From: Cruorifilaria tuberocauda
Taxonomy: Eukaryota > Nematoda > Chromadorea > Rhabditida > Onchocercidae
DNA length: 64,000 nt
Direction: 5' to 3'
Assembly (NCBI GenBank): GCA_013365365.1
Contig: JABVXU010000213.1
Coordinates: forward strand, 1 to 64,000
Under the pieces are notes generated by a model. The model was given only the letters and a program-made list of their open reading frames with translations. It was not told where the DNA came from and did not search any database. This document shows, piece after piece, positions 38,136 to 49,810 of this stretch. Each line of letters starts with the position of its first letter. Position 1 is the first letter of the stretch. The position numbers were made by a program, and so were the translations under genes.

Positions 38136-38311
38136 AAAACTACAGAAATATGAAAAACGATTGCAGATTGAATGTATTTGTAACAAATGCTAAGAAATAA
38201 TTTTAATAAGTGTCAATTAAGCATGAAATTCGCATTTTAAAAAGGAAAAGACAATTAAACATGGAGAACTACATTGATTATGCGTTGCATTGTTAACTTT
38301 AATGAACACAA

Positions 38312-38322
38312 AATGTTTACAG
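38312..38322 (+). promoter_or_regulatory. Candidate trans-splice (SL) acceptor of collagen
   Basis: The sequence aatgtttacag lies 7 nt before the collagen ATG at 38330. Such close spacing is typical of SL1-spliced nematode genes. Confidence 0.6.
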
Positions 38323-38329
38323 GTAGGAT

Positions 38330-39561
38330 ATGTACGAAAAGGAAAGGGAAGAAGAATGCAGGAGTCTGAGATTAGTGGCGTTTATCGGCGTGACTCTGTC
38401 AACAATTGCGACATTAGTTTGCGTGATCTCAGTACCTCTGCTTTACAACTACTTACAGCATATGCATTCAATGATGCAAGCAGAAGTGGACTTTTGCAAA
38501 TCTCGGTCCAGTAATATATGGCGGGAAGTGACGCGTACGCAGGTTAGCTTCGAGTTAAAACGTGCCATTTAAATTTGAAGGAAAGTATACCCAACTGTTG
38601 CTGTAGAATTTTCTATAAGAATTTACGAACAATTTTGGAATACATTACATTGAAATTAATTATCAAGTATGGCATAATCTTGATCTATACTGATTAAAAT
38701 GAATCAAATCTCTGTGTCTTGTCATGTTATTTATATATTTAGCTATATGTATTTATTGCACCAAAGGATTGCTTAACGATAAAATTCGAAAAATTGAAGA
38801 AAAATTCAATCTATGTTACATATCGATCACTTCCGTCGAATAATAACATTAATCAATTTTAGATGCTTGGAAAAACAACAAATGGGGCTCGGCAAGTGCG
38901 ACAAGCTGGTGGCGGTCAATTAACCTCAGGCTTTGTCTATGGTGCTCCGGCATCACCATCAGGTGAATGTTGCGGATGTGGTATTTCGCCACCGGGTCCA
39001 CCCGGTCCACCAGGTGAAGACGGCAATGACGGCGCTGATGGTGAAATTGGACCACCTGGAAAAGATGGTCCTGATGCTCCACAAGAACCACCTGTGCAGC
39101 CAAAAATTGACTGGTGTTTTGATTGTCCTGATGCACCTTCAGGACCGGCCGGTTTAGCGGGACCGAAGGGAATGCCAGGTAAACAAGGTCCACCAGGTCT
39201 TGATGGTCAAGCTGGGAGCAACGGATCTCCTGGTGAACCGGGGCCACAAGGACCAGCAGGATCTCTTGGACCACCCGGTGAAAAAGGTCTTCCTGGATCA
39301 CCAGGAGCTGTTATCGAAAAAGAAGGTCCACCAGGAGCACCGGGAAGCATGGGAGAACCAGGGCCACCTGGACCTGATGGTGAGGCTGGCGAACCTGGTA
39401 AAGCCGGATCAGAAGGACAACCAGGACCGCAAGGATATCCCGGTGCAGACGGACCACCTGGAAAACCTGGACTTGACGGAGACAGGGGACCAGATGGGGA
39501 AGCTGGTGCTCAAGGATCCTGTGATGCTTGTCCACCACCAAGGACAGCACCTGGTTACTAA
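38330..39561 (+). CDS. Cuticle collagen
   Basis: Structural protein of the nematode cuticle, secreted by the hypodermis. Exons 38330-38542 and 38863-39561 give 303 aa. Residues 1-60 form the nematode cuticle collagen N-terminal domain with one hydrophobic segment (about 15-38). An R-Q-V-R site (residues 81-84, homology box A) fits subtilisin-like (BLI-4-type) processing. Cys 107/108/110 precede a short Gly-X-Y block (about 116-142). Cys 156/159 separate it from the long Gly-X-Y block (about 165-288), which is broken once by a VIEKE insertion. Cys 291/294 and a short Pro-rich tail follow. The cysteine layout is that of cuticle collagens cross-linked by disulfides. Codon use is richer in GGA/CCA and G+C than in the neighbouring genes, as expected for this family. 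Confidence 0.95.
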
Positions 39562-39701
39562 ATATTTTACTTACTACTTCCATGCTATTGAATTCACATC
39601 TGAGCTTTTATTTTCAGTTTTGTAATTTCGTTAATTGTATTTTTATTTGAAGATGCTAAACTCAATTTTTCAATTATAGTAATTCATTCGTATCACATTT
39701 A

Positions 39702-39707
39702 AATAAA
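39702..39707 (+). terminator. Poly(A) signal of collagen gene
   Basis: AATAAA 140 bp after the collagen stop codon, the first good signal in the 3' flank. Confidence 0.6.
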
Positions 39708-40084
39708 AGTTAAAGTTTTAGTTAATAGATTTCCGTAATACGATGTCATTTATCTCTAAAATTCTTCATTTCACATATTTGCAAGGTTTGATAAAAAGCA
39801 AGAAGAAAGTTTGTACAATTCATTTCATTTGCAAAGCTAAACAGATCATTCGGACTGACTAACTGAACGTTTGCAATATTTCGTATAATTTTTGTCAGCA
39901 GTTTAATAAGGACTCGCTTAATGATTATGTGTATCATAACTTTATGCTTTGAATTAGAACTGGAAGTGTAGAAAAATTGAATATGTAAGAATTTTATAAA
40001 AAACTGATAAGTAATCAGATATGGTTGTGGTTAGATTTTATAAATCAATTTATATTTCAATGAAATTTTCGAAGGTTGAAGTAG

Positions 40085-40224
40085 CAGAAGTACGTAGTTA
40101 TTTTTGAGTTTTGTCTTGGTAGAATTGGGTTTTTGCGTGTTTGTAGAGTTTGAAACTATAAATAGATTATCCTATGTCTCATTACGGACCAGTAGATTTG
40201 TATTTTTTGGATTTAGTTTTTTTA
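40085..40224 (+). other. T-rich tract, possible further mitochondrial-derived segment
   Basis: This tract has the same T/G-rich bias as the adjacent cytb fragment, and one frame (from 40104) runs open into it. The frame has a weak resemblance to a mitochondrial membrane protein (possibly nad3), but I cannot confirm it. Confidence 0.25.
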
Positions 40225-40433
40225 TATCTATTTTTGGTTTAGGTATTTTTTCCAAGTTTTTTTCCTGTTATTTTCACTTTAAGTTATATATGAAATTTTG
40301 GTAGTGTGCTTGGAATTGTTTTGGTTTCTCAGATTTTAACTGGTTTTTTTGACTTTTTATTATTCCGTTGGCGATTCTTTTACGGCTGTTCAGTATGTTA
40401 TGTTTGAGGTTAATTTTGGTTGGCACCAATCTC
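40225..40433 (+). pseudogene. Nuclear mitochondrial insertion: cytochrome b fragment
   Basis: Degraded N-terminal part of mitochondrial cytb. Readable segments are (W)NFGSVLGIVLVSQILTG from 40291 and, after a one-base frame shift, DSFTAVQYVMFEVNFGW ending at 40433. TGA at 40291-40293 sits where cytb has Trp, so the source used the invertebrate mitochondrial code. The strong T bias of the coding strand matches nematode mtDNA. It has no start and is frameshifted, so it is not functional. Confidence 0.85.
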
Positions 40434-40700
40434 AGAACACTGTCCATGAAACAAACCACAACAAGAAAAACGAGAAGTAAACTTAGTCAACAAACCACCT
40501 AAAGCATCTATCTTAAGAAAACACTTGCAAAAGAATGAATAACATTCTCAGACGTACAATAAAAACCAGTATTTACCATCAAACATTGAAACTCTCCCAA
40601 ACTTAAATCATCTAAAGGCTTCATAAAAGAATCAAGACATAACTTACTTCCATCAACATACTCATAACTCCAAACCATCGACGAAGTGCCTTATTGTTAA
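40428..40700 (-). pseudogene. Nuclear mitochondrial insertion: cox2 fragment, inverted relative to cytb
   Basis: Minus-strand degraded cox2. Near 40685-40520 it reads (V)WSYEYVDGS, then SFMKPLDDLSLGEFQ, then TSENVIHSFA. After a small deletion and frame shift it reads DALGGLLTKFTSRF and CCGLFHGQCSEI-GAN, ending at about 40430. These match the CuA-domain part of COX2 (QCSEICGAN motif), with one copper-ligand Cys codon lost. It is joined directly to the cytb fragment in the opposite direction. Non-functional. Confidence 0.87.
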
Positions 40701-41330
40701 TGATCAAAAAATTAGCAGAGGAAAATGAAGTGAAAGATTCATCCTGGAGACCTTATTGTATATTTGACATTTAATAACAATAAGACATATTTGAAATATT
40801 TAGTCTTTTTTGAAAAAGTTTGGAAACAAAATGTCTATATTTAACGAAAGTAACGAAAGCAGAAGAATACCAAATTTTTTTATCTTTTTATTTCAAAAAA
40901 AGTCAATATTACGAAATTCAAAACAAATTTTAATGATAAAAGCGAGATGGTATCGTTTTTCTAATTTTAATCAAACTTCTGATTATAATAAAAGAATGAT
41001 GTCATTTTAGTTTAAAAATTCTCATTCAAATAAAAGATATATTTGTGAATTTAATGCTGAAATTTCCACCACAAATTTTCTTATGATTTGTTATATGATT
41101 TTACTATTGTTTGGCATAAAATGTGAAGATTTAGGATATTTGATGTTTTTGCATTTAACGAACTTTCCTTTCAAGGTATATTAAAATTTACAAATTGTTG
41201 CACGGCATAAATCAGACTGAATTTACTTAATCTGCTAACTTTCCAACAAATGAAATGAATGAACAATTGTAATTCTAATTATTTAACAAAAAATATTTTC
41301 ATTGTTAGTAAATTTCCTCAATTAAATTTA

Positions 41331-41338
41331 TAATTTAG
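41331..41338 (+). promoter_or_regulatory. Candidate trans-splice acceptor of SXP-like gene
   Basis: The sequence taatttag lies 26 nt before the main ATG (41365). The leader after it contains an upstream ATG at 41345. Confidence 0.4.
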
Positions 41339-41344
41339 GATTTA

Positions 41345-41374
41345 ATGAAAGAGAAAGCTGGGAAATGCTTCTAG
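41345..41374 (+). other. Upstream ORF overlapping the SXP-like start codon
   Basis: ATG 41345 opens a nine-codon frame that stops at TAG 41372-41374, overlapping the main ATG (41365) in another frame. If included in the mRNA it could lower translation of the main frame. Confidence 0.4.
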
Positions 41375-42014
41375 CGATGCTTTTTTGGTTATTCGGAAGC
41401 TACGTCTTCCTAAGTGTAAATTGTTTGCCAGATTTTATCAAAAAAATGCCCACGACAAAAAGAGAAGAATATGAAGCATTATATGAGTACCAACCGGAAC
41501 TTACAAGAACTGAATTTCATGATTTATGTCAGGAGTGGGCAGAAAAACAAGGAGCTAAAATTAAGGTTATTGTCAATTGCAATACAATTTTTTGAATTGT
41601 AACGTTAAAAATAATAGAATTCGAAAATTATTTATAATTCAGATATGTGTTAGAATGATTTATGGAAGAGAAAATTTGAATTTTTTTATAGCTGAGTTCG
41701 AAAAATATCATTAGCTACTTTCTACGGTAACAATCTTAAGATTATTGCAGAAAAAATATCGCGAGTATCGTCTAGACGAAGAACGATATATCATGAAACG
41801 TGATCGAATTCTCAAAGATAGACTGGACAGGTCAAACGGTAGTAATGAAGCAAAGAATTATTTGTATGAATTACTTGATCTACAAAGCAATATGAATATA
41901 ACACTAAAAGTTTACGAAACTAAAGAAGAGGAAATGAGACATTCGATGTTGATTAACGTACTGCAGGAAGCCACAGAAATATGGAATTTATTGGATCCTG
42001 CACACATTGATTAA
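41365..42014 (+). CDS. Small secreted protein, probable SXP/RAL-2 (DUF148) family
   Basis: Exons 41365-41565 and 41751-42014 give 154 aa. A clear signal peptide (residues 1-20, hydrophobic, ending near V-N-C) is followed by a charged, mostly helical mature part. The segment R-E-E-Y-E-A-L ... L-T-R-T-E-F ... E-W-A-E-K-Q-G (about residues 34-64) resembles the SXP/RAL-2 domain core, where a helix is followed by LTKAEIE...EWAEKQG. This is a nematode-specific family of secreted antigens of unknown or metal/lipid-binding function. There are no cysteines in the mature part except one at about residue 55. An upstream ORF overlaps the start. An AATAAA lies 115 bp after the stop. The family call rests on motif memory only, while the secreted two-exon gene itself is well supported. 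Confidence 0.68.
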
Positions 42015-42021
42015 CAATTAT

Positions 42022-42059
42022 ACAATATCATTTTCATGATTGTTATTTGATGATATTGT
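42022..42059 (+). repeat. 3'-UTR stem-loop of SXP-like gene
   Basis: Arms acaatatca (42022-42030) and tgatattgt (42051-42059) lie a few bases after the stop codon and could form a hairpin in the 3' UTR. Confidence 0.35.
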
Positions 42060-42129
42060 TGGTTTTCCTTAGAATGGTAGTATAATTTATCAGTTGGTAC
42101 TCATATCGAACTACCTAGAGTTGTGGAGC

Positions 42130-42135
42130 AATAAA
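42130..42135 (+). terminator. Poly(A) signal of SXP-like gene
   Basis: AATAAA 115 bp after the stop at 42014. Confidence 0.6.
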
Positions 42136-45100
42136 CTTTTTCTTGTTCGTCGTATTTACTGTAATTATTCCAGTTAAAGAGATTAAGATTCGAAATGATT
42201 TTGACAGATAATTTGTTGAAACAATGGTGATAGCTGGACAACTATTCCCACAAAAAAATGTTTAAACTGGTTTCTTCAGTAAATAAGCGGAAATTTCACA
42301 GACTGATGGTTCAGATGCATTACAAAAATAAAACTGTTCTGTAGTTTTCCCTCTTGATAAAAGATAAAATAATAATATATTTATGAATTAATAATTTTGT
42401 GTGATAAGCACAAAATCATTCATCTTTTTTTCAAATTTACAAGTATGCTGCACTGACCATAATTTTTTTCATTGCAAATAGTTATGTGCAATCAAATGAA
42501 CGATCTATCAGTGAGCAAAATATTCTATTACTTACACATTTATTCATTACTGAATTGATAGAAAAGCTACTGAAACTTAGGAAATAGCTTCTCTTCGACG
42601 TTGCCTTACTTTTTTCTTCTTTAGGCGTTTTCAATTTACTTTGATTTACTAAATCGACTAAACTCAGGTAAAAAATCAGTTTTCTACAATAAAACAGTTT
42701 ATTTTGATAAATATATGTCGATTTTCAACTTGTAACAACCCTTCCGATTTTCGCCGTACATTGCAAATTGCTGCATAATCGAAAATCTCGCTCTAACTTA
42801 AACATTTATATTTTTATAGTACCGAATAATTTTTTAATAAGTGGAATTTTGAAATAACTGTCGGATTTTATAGAGCCCAAGGAGCATTTACTTTTTTCGA
42901 AGTGTTGGAGGAGTACTTACAAAATGATTTTTGATTAAGAAACTGCTATTTAGCGCATTTGGTCTTAACAACATCTGTTGAACTCTTCATTAAATGACAT
43001 TCTCTTTTAGATGAGGGAGTTTGGGAGAAATTGATAGAAGTGTGATATCAAAGAACTTCATGATAGAGAAAAGTAGAAGTTCCGCAAATTCTCTGCCATC
43101 TTGGAAATAGTTCGAAGGCTTCCAAAAGTTCCTGGAGCGCCAATGAGATTTGAAGCATAGTCTACAAGTAAGCACAAATTGTACTTCATCTCTTCGAGCG
43201 ACACCAAGAACAGGAAATATCTTTATAATAAAAAAATATTTGCATAATTGATTCTTGAAATCTATGTCATAGAAATCCTTTATTTCAAATATTCTCAGTC
43301 AAATGATTCGATATGCTTGTTTAATATTTCAATTTACAATGATTAACTTTCTTTCACTAATGGATTATCTGTTATCTGTTAGAGCAATTCTTTGTTAACT
43401 ATCAGTTTCTTTGTTGATTTACTCCAAACAATTCTTTGTTTCTCATCGGTTTCAGGTATGGAATGAGTAACTGTATATTTATTATAAACATTGTTTACCC
43501 AACTCGACAGGAACTATCTGCTCTAAAACTACTGTATTATCTGATGGAAAAGAATAAACCTTCACTAAAATTCAACTATGCCGAACCAAAGTTATCTCAT
43601 ATCACAATGAAACTTTTGCGACACAGGACGCGAGTGAACACCCCGTGACGAAGAGAAGACACGGAGAAGGTAGGAATCACACCAAGGCAGGGATCGACGC
43701 TCTATTGAGAGCGCCCATAGCGATCCAATTTCTTAGAACTAATTTGTCAGCTTACTTGAAAGAAGTGAGAGTTTCGCCGACTTGCTCAACAAATAGATAA
43801 ATAGGATGAGAAATTAAGCGCATAACAACTTCGGGAGAGTGGAGAAGATATCCGGTTATGAACCTACTTTTTAGGTGTCTCAACTATGGAGGAAGAAAGA
43901 CGTAAGAGACAGATCGAAAGCTTCCGTACTTACCGACTAACTTCCAACAGTTGCTGGTTGTCCCGAAGTCGGCTCGTGCCAAACAATTCGGAACATTGGC
44001 AGATGCCACCATTCGCATATTTAAACCGATTTCATTGTTGCTTAAAAATTTTTTGTTTAAATGAATTTGGAAACATCTAATAGCTTTTTCAGAATGCGGT
44101 GTGTTCTGGGAAATTCTGTAAAGGAATAGCTAATTCATGCAGCCAAAATGCATACGAAAATGTACTTAGATTAAGCAGAGTTTTTGTAGAATTTCTTTTA
44201 GATAAGTTCGACTATTTATTTCATTCCAATATAATATATCTGTTTCAGTTGATATTTAATTTACGTTGATATTTAATGGTTTTTTTCTCAAAACAATTAT
44301 CATCACTGATATGCTTATATTTGGAATACTTATTATTAATGATAAGTTTGCGTCATGTAGAATTAGTACTTGTCATCTCTTGCATTTCACATATTTCTTG
44401 ATGCTTTATTATCACATAGCTATTTATTTACAATGAAAAGATATAGTTTAGGGAATAGATTAGAAATGATTGAGAATAATCCTTTCAATTCACTCCATTA
44501 TTCTTTGCATTCTTCATTGATTGTTCCTCTTATGGACGGTATTAATGCGCCTCTTTTACAAGCAAACACACACATTAATATTCTGAAAAAGTTAACCTCA
44601 AGAAGTTTTATTTTTTTACAGACATAATCGATATCACATGTAACGATTATCTTCTTGAAAGAATTAATGATAAATTCATTTCGGCTTATTATTTAATGCT
44701 GCTCATTAGACATTTAATCTACTTCCTGTCTAGCGCATGAATCTTTCGGGCTTTAAATGATTAGTTATAAAAACAACAAGCAAACTATAATTCTTTTCAT
44801 TTTTTCCTTAATATGAAAAATTCGGTTTGATTAATACTTATATGCCTATTCGAAAAAGTCAGGAAGTATCGTTTAGCTTTTTTCTCGATAATTTGTCAAT
44901 TTTAACTTGAAATTCATGATTTTATGATGAAGCAGACATCAAGTAGTATAACTGACATAAAAAAATACCTAGTAATTTTTTCTAATAATTAAAAATAGTG
45001 TATCACAATTTAGTAGATAACCAAATGTTATTTATAGATGGCAACAAATAAACTTGGCTCAGCTAAATCAAACTCAAACTAGCCTAAAATGAAATGAAAA

Positions 45101-48100
45101 CAAAAAAGGAAGAAAAGTAAGAAAAGAATCAAATATAAGGAAGGATAAATGATAGAAATCAGTTGAGACTAAAGGCCTAAAATATACTCCATCTTCAACA
45201 GGGTGCATTTACTGCGACTCCAAAAAGGCTTTTGAAGTTGGAAGAAAAGGAAGAGAAAATTGACTAGAGAGAATAAGCTAAATTTGTCTCAACTCATTGA
45301 TAGATATCCCGAAGAAGGAGGTTGAATGAATAAGACAAGCTTTGGCTATAACTGAATGAATGCTGAAGCGAAGCCTTGGCCAGAAAGACGGAAAAAGAGC
45401 ACTAGTGAAAGGGTGTGTACGTTTTGCATCCATCCATGCATTTCGATGCATTTATCAAACTCTCCCACTCCTCCAAAAGGCTTCACGTTTCCAACGCCAT
45501 CCCCAAAGGCTTTCCTTCGCAGTTAGCCATTCTCGTCAATACTTTTACATCCCCACTGTGGTGATAATCACACCTCCCTTTTATTTTCATATGCAAACCT
45601 CTTTCATCTAACTATTAAACTCTTCCCACTAAAGAAATCTTTCATTCCCTTCTCGCCTTTCTTTTATTTGTTCATTTCCTTCATTTTTCCTCCATTTTCA
45701 GAACTGTTTCCTTCATTGATTTTTCGTCGATCAATTCACTCAACTCATACTGATAATATGAAATATTCTCGAGATAAGATAAATTATATGTAAGCAAAGA
45801 AAGGAAAAGAAGAGCTTGAAGTTGCTTACATTTTTTTCCTTGTTTTTTGTTGAAATATTTGAACCCTTGAAGAAGATGAAAAAGTCGAAGGAACGTCGAC
45901 ACAATGTTTGGATGAATGGATAAAGCATCAGTTTTAGCACTCCATCATCTCATACTTTTCAAAACTATCCTTTCATAATACCTTCATGGAATACTATAGC
46001 TACCATGATTGATTGTTAGTCGAAAATATTTCCTTATTTTAAAAAATTTTATTAAAAACAGTTTTTCAACTCAAAATTACTTCAATTTTCTCTTTCTCAA
46101 AGTTATCAATTGCACATTAAGCGATGATATAACAGTTTAGATAGGATATCCATTCCAGCATATATTATGTAGAACAAAAGTGCTGTAACTTTTTTCACGT
46201 TTCATTTTTCTATTCAACAGATAGCAGGAAATTATTTGCTGATACAAGAATTTTCATTTTTTGTTTTCAGATTACTTTACGTTTACCTGCATGATATTAT
46301 TTTGCAGGACATTTAATCCTATTCCTCTATCAATTCAATAATTCAGAAATTAACTTTCTATTGTTTCATAAAATTTGTCTATTACTTAATTAATTATTAA
46401 AAATTTGCTATTTGCAAATCGATCACTCTTTAAATCAGATATTAAAAAAGATTGAAATTCCAAGTACGCCAAGCTGTTATTGAAGAAAGTTTAGATTAAT
46501 ATAATGTTGCATGTGATACCAAATTTCCAATATTTTATCCGCTTTTTCTTGCATAATTTATTCCATCAACAAACCTATGTTATGTTTGAAAATAAAACTC
46601 TTTAGTGCAACGATATGGATATATAGTTATTTAAATTTCTTCATAATTGAGGATTCATCCCTTAGAAAGTTATGCATTTAATACTTCCTAATGAATAACA
46701 TACAACGTTTATCGTTTAATGGAGTATACAACTTTAATTATATCATTAAGAAGCGATGTCACGCATTTCTTATCATTTCAGGTATTTAGAGTGTTTAAAA
46801 TTTCCTCTTCATTTCCGCTATCGCTTTCATTTTTTTGTAAGAGAACTGATAGCACTAATGGTTTATGTTTAGAGTGACAATCAACCAGATGATGTTGATA
46901 TTATGAAAAAAACTTATAATATTTTTATTGAAATGATCTATCGCACCATTGAATTGCCAAAGACTTGAGTTCGAAGTTAAGCTAATCTTTTTTTTGGTCT
47001 TATTTAAAATTTATTTATTTCCCATTTTCCGATTTTTTCTCATCCTTCAAATTATATAAATAGATTATTGTAAAAAATCTGATCATGTGTTGAAAGAATC
47101 AAAATTGTTGTTCAAACGATTAAACTGATACTCTTTTCTGGAAATTTCTTGTTTCATGATTTATAATGATTTCATTTCATAATCTTTGAATTTACATGTG
47201 ATTAAAATTTTATACCAATATTAGCATTTTTTAAAATATAATAAGTTAAAGGAAAAAGTAGTAAGAGAAGTGATAATTCTATTCATATATTTCCTGTTCG
47301 AAATCATCCAAATTTACTGAATTTATATCTGAGAATTCATTTTGCCTGCTGTTTTCTTCTTCTATTTACGGTTGAAAATGAATTAAACTGAATTGAATTA
47401 AATTAAATAAGAAATACGTCATGCATCTCTTAACGTTTAGAAAGATAAATGAAAGAAATGAGTGGCAGTAAACGATAAAAGGATTTGCATCGAAAAATTT
47501 TCTGAAGTGTCATTTCACTTCCGAGATAGATTTTTGCTTGTTTTGAACAGAATATCCTTGTCTTCAGTGTTTGCAAGATCAGACTTAAATTCATCTATAA
47601 TTTCCACTCTTCCTTAATTCATGATTTAAATTTGATAGCGAAATGCTACGTACTCGACATGTCTTTTATTTGTGATAATTTGTTTAATTTGTTTAGAGCT
47701 ATCTTTTTCTACAATAATCTTATCATTTCCATGCTGAATAATGATGACGATATTACTTAATATATAAGTTTATTATATGTAGTATCGGTCAATGATTTAT
47801 TAGGATAATACTAAATGAAAATAATATTATTACCAATTAATATTCTCAACATTATAGAAAACATTTACCTGCGACAACAGATTTCATAATTTCTGAGTAT
47901 TTGCGATCGTAATATTTGCAAATGAAATGACTTTTAGTTTCATATTTAATTCCTTCCTTTTACTTTATTCCAAAGCATTTATAATGAAACGATAAGATTT
48001 ACCTAAGCTTTCGTAATCAATTAATATACCAAAAATCAAGACGATATATTTCCAGAATTCACAATAATCACAAGCGTCTGATTATAAACGAACAATTTAG

Positions 48101-49771
48101 CGTTAGCAGAATGCAGCCCTTTCATACTCTCATCATATCGGAAATACTTTTTCTGGTCCGCAATGCACTTCCGTAAACTTTGAAAACAAATAAAAGAAAT
48201 AAATCATTTTACAATGATTTCTTAGAAATGCTTTTGATCAAAATTTTATTTTTTTCATTTCTTATGTTTTTTTCAACTTAATCAAGTAATCATATTTACT
48301 GTGTCATTTTAGTCTATTTTAAACCTTTAAAACACGTAGGAAAAAAAGAACTATGAATGAATGAAAATAATTCGGTTTTCGATCTAACACAAAACTGTCA
48401 CCACTGTTTACATATTCAGTTTCCAGTGATCATCTGCTGTAACCTTAAAGAATATGCTAATGCCTAATTTTATCTTTTATCATCTTTAATTTTGCTTTCA
48501 ATATTAATATGAAAAAAGAGGAAAAAATTTACTGGTAGCATTTTGCGCCAGTCAGTAGAATTTTTTTAAGTAAACATATTGAATATGTTTATAATCGATT
48601 GCAGTAGGGAAGAATATGCAAGTAAATTATTTAATCTCATCATGAATTGAACAATGTAATGATTTCTAAAAAAGCATTCCAAATAAAATGTTTTCTTTAA
48701 TATTATGTAAACAACAACACCAATGAATGTAAATACTTTTATCCGAATTGGCTGTTTTCTTGAAATCGATAAAAAGGATATTTCTGATAGTTCCGGAAAG
48801 TAAAGTGATTGATAGTGAATGATAACTGAAGACATTCATATTGGATAGAACAATGAGAGCTCAACTCGATTCTAATCCTTTTAATCCATTCACTAACTCT
48901 CTTCTTCAATTTTCTTACTTCAAAGTGAACCAGCGGGAATAACATCATCTTTCATAACTTCCCAAAAACATTCTTCCAAAAAAGTTTCTGACTATTTTTC
49001 ATCTTACTGCTATAACAAGGCAAATACTTGGGTTAGGTTTTCAATCCACAAAAATCAACTCGCTTTTTCATAAGTATTTTTGATAAATTTTGACAACTGA
49101 TAAATAAATTTGATAAAATATGATAAATATTCTCACTTAATGCTTCAAATGTTACTTCAACATATACCAATATGTAATGCTATTCGAATTACCATTCTAA
49201 TATCATCACTAATGAGATTATCACTGACATGCGATACACATTCTTGTTGCATACACCTTTCTCAACAATTATTAGATTTCCAGCTATAACTTTCTCTTAC
49301 TTTTATAATTACTATTATCCATGAATATAATATGCGTTATTGTATTTCATCATTGCCTGTTCATTTTTCTTTTTTAGATAAATGGCATGATGAAAATATC
49401 GATGGCAATCCATTCTACGGAAAACCTATAGCTTATTTTGTTCATAGGAAAGAGAGAAAAAGACGGCCTATGGCCAATTATCAGATATTCTTCTACAACT
49501 CCATGCTTTTTCATTTTTCCAGCTGACAAATTGGGGAATAGCTTAGAAGTAGGCAAGATTTTTCGACGATGTCCCTCTCTCACTATAAAGCATATATTAT
49601 GACAAATCTTTAAAATCCCTCTCACTGCCTTCAGTTAATAATTTCTTATTCATGTTTATTCAAACTATATTTACTTTTAAATTATTGATCTGTGATAAAT
49701 TGTCATTAATTAGTCGCAATCTTTCATTGTTATCGTTTTGCATTATTTGTGGTAATTATTAGACTTGTTGC
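42136..49771. other. Long intergenic region between SXP-like and RIM genes
   Basis: A+T-rich. It includes a compositionally distinct block at 43610-44010. At about 45060-45350 there is a purine-rich tract, followed by a C-rich tract at 45410-45560. I see no recognisable gene. The region 45620-49770 holds nothing I can support, and probably includes RIM promoter elements. Confidence 0.5.
43610..44010. other. Block of higher G+C content, possible decayed mobile element
   Basis: About 400 bp with many CG dinucleotides and much higher G+C than its flanks. A nested stem-loop lies at 43691-43726: outer arms GGATCG/CGATCC (43691-43696, 43721-43726) and inner arms CGCTCT/AGAGCG (43698-43703, 43708-43713). 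A preceding open stretch (43436-43648) and one inside it (43886-44080) look like broken coding sequence. No transposase or reverse transcriptase motif is readable. Confidence 0.35.
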
Positions 49772-49780
49772 TTTATTCAG
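49772..49780 (+). promoter_or_regulatory. Candidate trans-splice acceptor of RIM
   Basis: The sequence tttattcag lies 30 nt before the RIM ATG at 49811. It could be an SL acceptor or a cis acceptor of a 5' UTR exon. Confidence 0.4.
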
Positions 49781-49810
49781 GCCTTTAATTGTTAAACGGG
49801 TTAAAGGGCA

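Larger units (their letters stand above)
28795..38311. other. Long intergenic region between sulfite oxidase and collagen genes
   Basis: Mostly A+T-rich DNA without a recognisable gene. It holds simple repeats (28952-28989, 33840-33873, 36480-36625, 38101-38135), a G+C-rich hairpin at 31321-31343, a less A+T-rich patch at about 30484-30560, and a few short open stretches with plausible splice acceptors (30678-30773 +, 32023-32265 -, 35589-35690 +). Confidence 0.5.

Noticed and set aside
38849..39301. 150-residue minus-strand open frame over the collagen exon
   Set aside because: It is the antisense shadow of Gly-X-Y repeats, whose codons rarely give stops on the other strand. The collagen on + is unambiguous. 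The + strand frames at 38933-39157 and 39200-39625 are shadows for the same reason.
45360..45611. 83-residue + frame in a C-rich tract
   Set aside because: It follows a purine-rich/pyrimidine-rich asymmetric region. Residues look random and no acceptor or donor supports an exon.
49332..49625. Overlapping + and - open frames just before RIM
   Set aside because: Neither shows a domain or splice signals, and RIM's leader begins after 49780.
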